Positions 1 through 5,611 are shown, counted from the first letter of the stretch. The stretch is DNA of 5,611 nt from an uncultured Collinsella sp. (GCA_900552295.1 URZB01000115.1:1-5611); one strand, 5' to 3'. Numbers and translations are program-made. Notes: a model not told the origin generated them from the sequence alone.

Positions 1-29
1 GTGGGCGCGGAGATGTGTATAAGAGACAG
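1..29 (+). other. Nextera/Tn5 sequencing adapter remnant
   Basis: Positions 11-29 are identical to the 19-base Tn5 mosaic end used in Nextera libraries (AGATGTGTATAAGAGACAG). Positions 1-10 (GTGGGCGCGG) match the preceding part of the read-2 transposase adapter (GTGGGCTCGG) at 9 of 10 bases. The plus-strand reading of this stretch contains the peptide MCIRDR, a familiar artefact of this adapter. This is library contamination at a contig end, not genome sequence, and not a natural transposon. Native sequence starts at about 30. Confidence 0.97.
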
Positions 30-479
30 GTGCAACACGCCGCCTTCTATACGGGCGACGCTGTTGCGCACCACGCCGTCGTCGTCAAGCACGCTGCGGT
101 ACCAATCCTGCGCATCGTCCGGCATGGGCATGTACGCCCGCTCCCTACTGCCGGCGATGCGACAGCCAAAGCTCAACTGGGCTAAAGCCCTATCGAGCGC
201 GGCGGCATCGTGCGTGGCGACGAAGAAATATTCCTTGTACATGGGTTTGGTTTGGAGCGACCAAGCGCCGTCCCGCTTAAACCAGAACTCCTTTTGCATC
301 ACAAAAGCGTCCTGCATTAGGTTGTGCGGGATAATGCGGCGGACCTTTTCGCAGGTCTCGCGCTCTTTTCCATTGGGGGTGTGGACCAGATACCAGCGGA
401 CGCGGCCGTGCTGGCTGTTGGTAATGGCGCCGTTAAATGCGCCCGGCAGCTGCTCTTGGCGCCGTGCCGTCTGTTCCAT
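30..479 (-). CDS. NusG-family transcription antiterminator, LoaP/UpxY-like, 3' truncated by adapter
   Basis: A minus-strand frame opens with ATG at 479-477 and gives 150 residues before it meets the adapter, so the C-terminus (expected KOW domain) is missing. AGAGGGGG at 494-487, 7 nt upstream, supports this start. Residues about 28-115 look like a NusG N-terminal (NGN) domain: WYLVHTPNGKE at 29-39, followed by DAFVMQKEFWFK and KPMYKEYFFV at 78-87, which corresponds to the PxFPGYxFV core of NusG proteins. The tail (DDAQDWYRSVLDDDGVVRNS at 121-140, then a Gly-rich turn) resembles specialised NusG paralogues such as LoaP rather than housekeeping NusG. Known LoaP and UpxY proteins bind RNA polymerase and let it read through terminators in long exopolysaccharide or natural-product operons. 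The target operon here would lie left of the contig end and is not visible. Family assignment is good; the subfamily is inferred. Confidence 0.82.
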
Positions 480-486
480 GTTCTCG

Positions 487-494
487 CCCCCTCT
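487..494 (-). promoter_or_regulatory. Ribosome binding site of the NusG-like gene
   Basis: AGAGGGGG on the minus strand lies 7 nt before the ATG at 479. It fixes the start of a gene whose other end is lost. Confidence 0.65.
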
Positions 495-501
495 TTTTGG
501 C

Positions 502-518
502 TTTGCGATGCACGCAAA
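502..518 (-). promoter_or_regulatory. Small hairpin in the leader of the NusG-like gene
   Basis: TTTGCG (502-507) and CGCAAA (513-518) are perfect complements around a 5-nt loop, giving a 6-bp stem 7 nt upstream of the ribosome binding site. It would form in the 5' leader transcript and could affect translation or elongation. The role is unknown and the stem is short enough to be chance. Confidence 0.35.
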
Positions 519-602
519 TGCAGGGGCGTTTAGAACAGGCTTCTCGCTCCCAGCTAGGCGCAGTCGCAAAAGTACAGGTTTTTGTATCTTTCGACAGACG
601 AA

Positions 603-608
603 ATTATA
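603..608 (-). promoter_or_regulatory. -10 box of the NusG-like gene
   Basis: A perfect TATAAT lies on the minus strand at 608-603 in an AT-rich stretch 124 bases before the start codon. No good -35 is seen: GGCAAA with a 17-bp spacer or TGGGCA with a 19-bp spacer are weak. The promoter may therefore need an activator. Transcription would begin near 597. Confidence 0.5.
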
Positions 609-644
609 CGAGCAATTAATCAGCGTTTGCCCAGATTACGCAAA

Positions 645-665
645 ATGTACAGCCAGTAGGTACAT
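645..665. promoter_or_regulatory. ATGTAC-N9-GTACAT dyad, possible operator
   Basis: ATGTAC (645-650) and GTACAT (660-665) form a symmetric pair with half-site centres 15 bp apart. They lie just upstream of the -35 region of the NusG-like gene's promoter. ATGTACAG here resembles the GTACAG core of the larger inverted repeat, suggesting that one protein could read all four sites. Inferred from symmetry only. Confidence 0.35.
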
Positions 666-706
666 CTCCATACCCCTCTAAAAAAACCTGTACCTTTTTG
701 TGCAAC

Positions 707-737
707 AAGAAAAGCCGCTCAACCAGCGGCTTTTCTT
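707..737. terminator. Rho-independent terminator-like hairpin, probably bidirectional
   Basis: A perfect 13-bp stem (707-719 with 725-737) encloses a 5-nt loop (CAACC). The U-rich 3' side is better on the plus strand (TTTTCTTATTTC) than on the minus strand (CTTTTCTTGTTG). It is the second of two terminator-like hairpins after thrS. It would insulate the NusG-like gene from thrS readthrough and also stop any plus-strand transcript leaving the region at 572-693. Confidence 0.7.
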
Positions 738-748
738 ATTTCGGCATG

Positions 749-783
749 AAAAAGGCGACCGCCCTTTGTGGACGGTCGCCTTT
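749..783 (-). terminator. Rho-independent terminator of thrS
   Basis: An 11-bp perfect GC-rich stem (AAAGGCGACCG at 751-761 with CGGTCGCCTTT at 773-783) has an 11-nt loop. On the minus strand it runs into five T residues (753-749). It lies 22 bases beyond the thrS stop codon, the expected place for an intrinsic terminator. Confidence 0.85.
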
Positions 784-805
784 ATTAATTGTTGTGAAGC
801 TTGCC

Positions 806-2569
<1,764 letters not shown>

Positions 2570-2580
2570 GGGTATGTTAT

Positions 2581-2588
2581 CTCCTCTC
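2581..2588 (-). promoter_or_regulatory. Ribosome binding site of thrS
   Basis: GAGAGGAG on the minus strand precedes the ATG at 2569 by 11 nt, slightly long but the only good Shine-Dalgarno nearby. It decides against the upstream start at 2680. Confidence 0.7.
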
Positions 2589-2595
2589 GGATGCC

Positions 2596-2640
2596 TGATG
2601 CAAGTGCGCGCGATGCGCTCGGCGTTTTTGACTTGCATCA
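2596..2640. repeat. 10-bp perfect dyad at the thrS promoter
   Basis: TGATGCAAGT (2596-2605) and ACTTGCATCA (2631-2640) are exact reverse complements separated by 25 bp. On the minus strand the first arm begins at the last base of the TATAAT box and covers the likely start site. The second arm ends 7 bases before the Shine-Dalgarno. It could be an operator pair bound by a repressor, or, in transcripts started further upstream, a leader stem. No T-box sequence is seen in the leader. Confidence 0.6.
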
Positions 2641-2667
2641 TTATAGGCAGGTTGCCTTGGTATACAA
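2640..2667 (-). promoter_or_regulatory. Putative thrS promoter
   Basis: On the minus strand TTGTAT (2667-2662) and TATAAT (2645-2640) are separated by 16 bp. The -10 is perfect; the -35 keeps only TTG of TTGACA. Transcription would start near 2633, giving a short leader of about 65 nt. Confidence 0.6.
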
Positions 2668-2668
2668 G

Positions 2669-2699
2669 CGCCCGCCGCACCTTAATGGCACGGCGGGCG
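2669..2699 (-). terminator. GC-rich hairpin, probable terminator of the zinc-ribbon gene
   Basis: CGCCCGCCG (2669-2677) pairs with CGGCGGGCG (2691-2699). Read as minus-strand RNA, the inner bases add two G-U and two G-C pairs around an ATTAA loop, giving a 13-bp stem. As plus-strand RNA the two wobble positions become A-C mismatches, so a minus-strand transcript is favoured. The tract after it (CTTGTAT) is only mildly T-rich, so termination may be imperfect. The better T run (TTTT, 2701-2704) lies on the plus side, where no gene ends. Confidence 0.55.
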
Positions 2700-2794
2700 A
2701 TTTTCTACGCATGCTTCATCGTGTGGGGCGGGGTGTGGGGCGCGCGCGGCTTGCGGCGTGCCCGTTGCTTGCGGCCGGCCCGGCGATGGATGCG

Positions 2795-3226
2795 TTACTG
2801 GATGCGAGTTCGGCAGTAGGGGCAGACCTTCCAGTGCGCATCGAGCGGGCGATGGCAGCTGGGGCACACGTTGCGAACCTGGGTGTCGCACACCGGGCAG
2901 ACGACGAAGTCCTTATCGATGGGCGCGCCGCACTGCGGGCAGGTGCCGTACTGGGCAAGCTGGCGCTCGCGCAGAGCCATGTCCAGCTCCTGCTCCTCGC
3001 GGTCGGACGCGTAGGAGTGCGGGCGCAGGACCAGATAGGCGATGAGGCCTACAAACGGGATGAGGGCGATGATGCCCCATGCCACGTAGGCGCTGGCGCC
3101 GCGGCGGCGAGCGTCGATGAACACATAGACGACCGACAGCACATACAGGGCGATGATAAAGCCAACAAAGGCATAGACGACGCCCATAAGCTGCGGCGAC
3201 ATGAGCTCGGAGATGTACTTGGACAT
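2795..3226 (-). CDS. Small membrane protein with PLDc_N-like anchor and double zinc ribbon
   Basis: The chosen ATG at 3226 gives 143 residues and has GAAAGG at 3240-3235, 8 nt upstream; a further in-frame ATG at 3253 lacks such support. Residues about 13-37 and 46-67 are two hydrophobic helices joined by FIDARRRGAS, a pattern typical of the PLDc_N (phospholipase-D nuclease N-terminal) membrane module. A charged linker (DREEQELDMALRERQ, 75-89) leads to two zinc ribbons: C96/C99 with C110/C113, and C121/C124 with C135/C138, spaced as in the double zinc ribbon (DZR) family. The protein is thus probably anchored in the membrane with a cytoplasmic zinc-binding head. No catalytic motif is present and the function is unknown; a scaffold or sensor role is only a guess. 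It precedes thrS in the same direction by 225 bp, with a hairpin between, so a separate transcript is likely. Confidence 0.85.
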   Translation of the reverse strand: MSKYISELMSPQLMGVVYAFVGFIIALYVLSVVYVFIDARRRGASAYVAWGIIALIPFVGLIAYLVLRPHSYASDREEQELDMALRERQLAQYGTCPQCGAPIDKDFVVCPVCDTQVRNVCPSCHRPLDAHWKVCPYCRTRIQ

Positions 3227-3267
3227 TGCGGGTACCTTTCGGAATATTAACATTTTCGGACAAGTTT

Positions 3268-3297
3268 ACCACGGGGTTTGTTTATATGGGACCACGG
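3268..3297 (-). promoter_or_regulatory. Possible promoter of the zinc-ribbon gene, between CCGTGGT direct repeats
   Basis: On the minus strand CCGTGGT occurs at 3297-3291 and 3274-3268, 23 bp apart (about two helical turns), with TATAAA at 3286-3281 between them. A start near 3274 would give a leader of about 48 nt. No matching -35 box is seen, so the call rests on the -10-like hexamer and the repeated motif. Confidence 0.3.
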
Positions 3298-3323
3298 CTA
3301 GGGGCGGGGCTAGCGCGGACACA

Positions 3324-3389
3324 AACATCTCAATCTGTAACAGGTGGGAGCGGAATCCGGTCCTAGATGTTACAGATCGAGACAAACGG
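3324..3389 (-). repeat. Hairpin repeat unit A
   Basis: Arms at 3326-3342 and 3368-3384 enclose a 25-nt loop; the unit runs from AAC (3324) to ACGG (3389). The core arm is TCTCAATCTGTAACA, and its partner is TGTTACAGATCGAGA. Fourteen of 17 positions are Watson-Crick. The other three (3326/3384, 3327/3383, 3332/3378) are all A-C on the plus strand and G-U as minus-strand RNA, so strand '-' is the better guess. Unit B lies 81 bp to the right. It may be a dispersed intergenic element or part of a structured RNA. Confidence 0.75.
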
Positions 3390-3404
3390 AGGACCCGCCA
3401 GACT

Positions 3405-3470
3405 AACGTCTCAATCTGTAACATCTGGAACCCGAATCCTCGTCTAACTGTTACAGATCGAGACGAACGG
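3405..3470 (-). repeat. Hairpin repeat unit B
   Basis: Arms CGTCTCAATCTGTAACA (3407-3423) and TGTTACAGATCGAGACG (3449-3465) pair at 16 of 17 positions; the exception (3413/3459) is again A-C on plus and G-U on minus. The loop is 25 nt, as in unit A, and agrees with it at 14 of 25 positions, including GAATCC. Each arm differs from its unit A counterpart at a single base. A 15-bp spacer (3390-3404) separates the units. Confidence 0.75.
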
Positions 3471-3601
3471 TTGCCGTAGTTGTCGGCAGACGAGGTTGTC
3501 GACATTACCGGGTCTCCCCTCGCCTGCCGTTGGCGGGTGTTGCGGGGCTGTTCGCCGCATTGCCGCCGCACTGGGGGTGTGCGGACCGTAGGATAGTCTT
3601 A

Positions 3602-3616
3602 TTGACGGCCTGTCAA
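3602..3616. promoter_or_regulatory. TTGAC-N5-GTCAA palindrome before the oxidoreductase operon
   Basis: TTGAC (3602-3606) and GTCAA (3612-3616) form a 15-bp symmetric site ending 17 bases before the GTG start. Its spacing differs by one base from the FNR-type TTGAT-N4-ATCAA site. The minus strand of the right half reads TTGACA (3616-3611), followed after 15 bp by TATCCT (3595-3590), a possible divergent promoter towards the hairpin units. Operator or promoter use is inferred. Confidence 0.35.
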
Positions 3617-3633
3617 CTCGTCTGGGAGGCACT

Positions 3634-5088
3634 GTGACAGAAACGTTTGATATCGCGATTGTCGGCGCGGGCATCACCGGATGCGCCATCGCGCGGCAGC
3701 TCGCGCGATTTGAACTGTCCATTTGCGTGGTCGAGGCGGCTAACGATATCGCGCTGGGCGCGTCGAAGGCCAATGGCGGCCTGGTGCACGCCGGCTACGA
3801 TCCGACACCGGGCACGGTTAAGGCGCAGGTCAACACCCGTGGTTGCGAGCTATATGGCACATGGGCCCAGGAGCTAGGCTTTTTGTTTTGCCGCACCGGT
3901 TCGATGGTGCTGGGGTTTAACGACGAAGACCGCGCGCATCTGGAGCAGCTGCGGTGCAACGGCCTGGCCAACGGCGTACCCGAGCTGTCAATCGTTGGCC
4001 CCGACCGCATCCATGAACTTGAGCCGCGCGCCAGTGCCGATGCGACGTGCGCGTTGTGGTGCCCCTCAACCGGGTTTGTCGACCCGTTTGAGGTTGCCAT
4101 CGCCGCGCTGGAGAACGCCGTCGCCAACGGGGTGACGTTTATGCGGTCCGCGCCGGTGGAGGCGATTGAAGTCGCGGGGTCGGGCGCCGACGCGCGCTTT
4201 ACGCTGGCGACCCCCGCTGGCAACGTGCGCTGCCGTTACCTAATCAACGCCGCGGGCAACGGCGCCGCCGACATCTCGCATATGGCGGGCGCCGAGGAGT
4301 TCCAGATGGTCTGGCGCCAGGGCAACATCGTGGTGCTGGACAAAGAACCGCGCACGCTCATGCCGCTCTACCCCGTGCCGACGCCGGTGTCGAAGGGCGT
4401 TATCGTGACGGGCACCGTGCACGGCAACACCGTGATTACCGCCACGGCCGCCGTGCGCGAGCCGGGCGACACGCAGACCTATGCGAGCGATGTGAATGCG
4501 CTGCTGACCGGTGCGCGCAAGCTGGTGCCCGATCTGGATACGCGCCGCGTGGTGCGCGCATTTGCCGGCGGGCGTCCGGTCATTCAGGGAACGAACGACT
4601 TCTTTATTGGACAGTCGGCCGTGGTGCCGGGGCTTTTCCAGGCGGCGGGCATTCAGTCGCCGGGTGTGGCAAGCGCACCGGCCATTGCCGAGCGCATGGA
4701 GCGCGTGATGCACGAGGCGGGCGTGGAACTGCACGAGCGGGCGGACTGGAGCCCAATTCGCCGCGCGCCGGACGACTTTGACCGCGCGCCGCTTGCCCGC
4801 AAGGAAGAGCTGATCGAGTCCGATCCCGCGTGGGGACAGATTGTCTGCCGCTGCGAGACGGTGCCCGAGGCCGAGATCGTGGCCGCGATCCGACGCCAGC
4901 CGGGCGCGGTTTCGGTCGAGGGCGTCAAGCGCCGCTGTCGTGCCGGCATGGGTCGGTGCCAAAGCGGCTTTTGCCAGAGCCGTGTGGTGGCGATTCTTGC
5001 CCGAGAGCTGGGCTGCGACCCCAGCGAGGTGCTGCTGGAGGACGCAGGTTCTTGGCTGGTTGAGGGACCGCTGAAGGGGGTGCGCTAG
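3634..5088 (+). CDS. GlpA-like FAD-dependent oxidoreductase with C-terminal BFD [2Fe-2S] domain
   Basis: The GTG at 3634 follows GGGAGG (3624-3629) by 4 nt, and the protein has 484 residues. A DAO-type Rossmann fold opens with GAGITG at 11-16 and the ribose-binding acid E34, followed by GASKANGGLVHAGYDP at 42-57. The FAD fold closes around AGGRPVIQGTNDFFIG (311-326) and FQAAGIQSPGVASAPA (335-350). The C-terminal part is a BFD-like iron-sulfur domain: CRC at 405-407 and GMGRCQSGFC at 438-447, giving the four expected ligands C405, C407, C442 and C447; C435 is an extra cysteine. The layout matches anaerobic glycerol-3-phosphate dehydrogenase subunit GlpA (E. coli 542 residues) and its shorter relatives in anaerobes. 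Oxidation of a hydroxy-acid or sn-glycerol-3-phosphate is likely, with electrons passed to the partner encoded next. The substrate is not proven; the fold also resembles L-2-hydroxyglutarate oxidases. Confidence 0.9.
   Translation: MTETFDIAIVGAGITGCAIARQLARFELSICVVEAANDIALGASKANGGLVHAGYDPTPGTVKAQVNTRGCELYGTWAQELGFLFCRTGSMVLGFNDEDRAHLEQLRCNGLANGVPELSIVGPDRIHELEPRASADATCALWCPSTGFVDPFEVAIAALENAVANGVTFMRSAPVEAIEVAGSGADARFTLATPAGNVRCRYLINAAGNGAADISHMAGAEEFQMVWRQGNIVVLDKEPRTLMPLYPVPTPVSKGVIVTGTVHGNTVITATAAVREPGDTQTYASDVNALLTGARKLVPDLDTRRVVRAFAGGRPVIQGTNDFFIGQSAVVPGLFQAAGIQSPGVASAPAIAERMERVMHEAGVELHERADWSPIRRAPDDFDRAPLARKEELIESDPAWGQIVCRCETVPEAEIVAAIRRQPGAVSVEGVKRRCRAGMGRCQSGFCQSRVVAILARELGCDPSEVLLEDAGSWLVEGPLKGVR
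5074..5080 (+). promoter_or_regulatory. Internal ribosome binding site for the second operon gene
   Basis: AAGGGGG lies inside the last codons of the first oxidoreductase gene, 9 nt before the next ATG at 5090. The TAG stop ends at 5088, leaving one base between the genes, which indicates coupled translation. Confidence 0.65.
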
Positions 5089-5089
5089 G

Positions 5090-5611
5090 ATGGCGGAGTT
5101 AGGATCGAACGCGATTGGTAGCGGCGCCGTTGAGGCCGTGGCAACGCAGGCCTTCGACGTGATCGTCATCGGAGGCGGCCCCGCCGGCATGGCGGCCGCG
5201 CTTGCCGCGCACAAAGCCGGAGCGCGCGTGGCCATCGTGGAGCGCGAGCAGCACCTGGGCGGCATCCTCCGCCAGTGCATCCATCCCGGCTTTGGCCTGT
5301 CGCACTTTAAGCAGGAGCTCACCGGTCCCGAGTACGCGCAGCGCTTTATCGATCAGGTGCACGCAACCGACATTGCGCTGTTCCTGGACAGCATGGTGAT
5401 TGGGATTGATTCGGGCGAGCCTACGGAAGACAACGCGGTCCATACCGTCACGCTCATGAATCCCTCCGGTATGCTGCAGTTCACTGGGCGCGCAGTCGTC
5501 CTTGCCATGGGTTGCCGTGAGCGGACCCGCAGCGAGATCAAGATCCCCGGCAGCCGACCCGCCGGCGTGTTTACGGCGGGTCTGGCGCAACGATACATCA
5601 ATATCGAGAAC
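5090..5611 (+). CDS. FAD/NAD(P)-dependent oxidoreductase, second subunit of a GlpA/B-like complex, 3' partial
   Basis: The first 174 residues are visible and the frame is open at the right edge. After about 20 poorly conserved residues comes a Rossmann dinucleotide-binding motif, FDVIVIGGGPAGMAAALAA (22-40), ending in E51. Next is GGILRQCIHPGFGL (57-70), typical of the pyridine nucleotide-disulfide oxidoreductase-like proteins paired with GlpA-like enzymes in anaerobes. VVLAMGCRERTR is the second FAD-contact segment, and the sequence then enters the GSRPAGVFTAG region. RQC is not a redox-active disulfide (no CxxxxC), so this is not a thioredoxin-reductase-type enzyme. It starts one base after the preceding stop and surely shares its transcript. 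The probable role is to take electrons from the GlpA-like subunit via its iron-sulfur cluster; a small DUF1667 protein often follows in such operons but lies outside the window. Confidence 0.88.
   Translation, partial: MAELGSNAIGSGAVEAVATQAFDVIVIGGGPAGMAAALAAHKAGARVAIVEREQHLGGILRQCIHPGFGLSHFKQELTGPEYAQRFIDQVHATDIALFLDSMVIGIDSGEPTEDNAVHTVTLMNPSGMLQFTGRAVVLAMGCRERTRSEIKIPGSRPAGVFTAGLAQRYINIEN

Larger units (their letters stand above)
572..693. repeat. 12-bp inverted repeat flanking the promoter of the NusG-like gene
   Basis: GTACAGGTTTTT at 572-583 recurs inverted at 682-693. With a one-base offset the match extends outwards (CAAAA on the left; CAAAAAG on the right arm's minus strand). The arms enclose about 98 bp that contain the TATAAT box. 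The left arm falls inside the predicted leader and the right arm well upstream of the promoter. Two further GTAC sites lie between (647-650 and 660-663). The arrangement fits either paired operator sites or an invertible promoter segment; the sequence alone does not decide. Confidence 0.55.
480..805. other. Intergenic control region between thrS and the NusG-like gene
   Basis: These 326 bases hold no credible gene. From right to left they contain two hairpin terminators (783-749 and 737-707), a cluster of GTAC-centred motifs with a 12-bp inverted repeat (572-583 and 682-693), a TATAAT box for the NusG-like gene (608-603), a predicted leader of about 118 nt, and a small hairpin (502-518). The part from about 565 to 700 is clearly more AT-rich than the surrounding genes. 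Confidence 0.7.
3227..3633. other. Divergent intergenic region with tandem hairpin units
   Basis: No credible gene lies in these 407 bases between the divergent zinc-ribbon gene and the oxidoreductase operon; open frames across it only translate the repeats. It holds a possible promoter for the zinc-ribbon gene (about 3268-3297), the two 66-bp hairpin units (3324-3389 and 3405-3470), a GC-rich stretch with a weak stem at 3521-3539 (CGCCTGCC-GTT-GGCGGGTG, with wobble pairs), and a palindrome close to the operon start (3602-3616). Confidence 0.7.

Noticed and set aside
11..29. Natural Tn5/IS50 end
   Set aside because: The sequence is the engineered hyperactive mosaic end preceded by read-2 adapter bases at the very edge of the contig, so library contamination explains it.
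1..681. 226-codon plus-strand open frame at the left end
   Set aside because: It begins inside the sequencing adapter and is antisense to the NusG-like gene, then runs into its promoter region.
2570..2680. N-terminal extension of thrS from an upstream ATG (37 more residues)
   Set aside because: It would cover the TATAAT box and dyad, has no Shine-Dalgarno, and does not resemble a TGS domain. The ATG at 2569 has a ribosome binding site.
2570..2700. T-box riboswitch before thrS
   Set aside because: The leader is too short and has no TGGNACCGCG-type antiterminator sequence.
3324..3470. CRISPR array
   Set aside because: Only two units exist, each is an imperfect palindrome with its own loop, and the 15-bp gap is too short for a spacer.
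3405..3470. Integron attC site (GTCTAAC at 3442-3448 resembles RYYYAAC)
   Set aside because: The matching GTTRRRY half is absent, no integrase or cassette is present, and unit A lacks the motif.
3201..3571. Small proteins encoded across the hairpin units (92 codons plus, 101 codons minus)
   Set aside because: The frames merely translate the repeated arms (recurring SICN and VTDRD), lack ribosome binding sites and overlap the zinc-ribbon start or the region's promoters.
4240..5322. 360-codon minus-strand open frame
   Set aside because: It lies opposite the two flavoprotein genes, whose cofactor motifs are intact, and its composition (Arg, His, Ala rich) is that of a shadow.

Overview
The window is high-GC bacterial DNA with short intergenic regions and an anaerobic-type metabolic operon. 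Gene content and codon use fit a gut actinobacterium of the Coriobacteriia, most likely Collinsella or a close relative. That placement is an inference from protein character; no marker in the window proves it. The first 29 bases are not biological: they match the Illumina Nextera (Tn5 mosaic-end) adapter, so the window starts at an untrimmed contig end.

Left part (30-805): a NusG-family antiterminator gene, LoaP/UpxY-like, on the minus strand and cut off by the adapter. Upstream of it is an AT-richer control region with a TATAAT box for that gene. The box sits between the arms of a 12-bp perfect inverted repeat, among a cluster of GTAC-centred motifs. Beyond it lie two tandem hairpins that terminate the neighbouring thrS transcript.

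Centre (806-3226): thrS (threonyl-tRNA synthetase, a form without the usual N-terminal TGS domain) on the minus strand. Its promoter carries a 10-bp perfect dyad. Upstream, in the same direction, is a small membrane protein that joins a two-helix PLDc_N-like anchor to a double zinc ribbon. A GC-rich hairpin between the two genes probably ends the zinc-ribbon transcript just before the thrS -35 box.

Divergent intergenic region (3227-3633): no gene. It holds two tandem copies of a 66-bp unit, 81 bp apart, each a 17-bp-arm hairpin with a 25-nt loop. Every non-Watson-Crick position in the stems is a G-U pair when read as minus-strand RNA and an A-C mismatch as plus-strand RNA. This is the best candidate for something undescribed in the window.

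Right part (3634-5611): a plus-strand operon starting with a GlpA-like FAD oxidoreductase that carries a C-terminal BFD-type iron-sulfur domain. One base later comes a second FAD/NAD(P) oxidoreductase that runs off the window. In related anaerobes such pairs form a dehydrogenase complex linked to glycerol-3-phosphate oxidation; the third expected gene would lie beyond the right edge.
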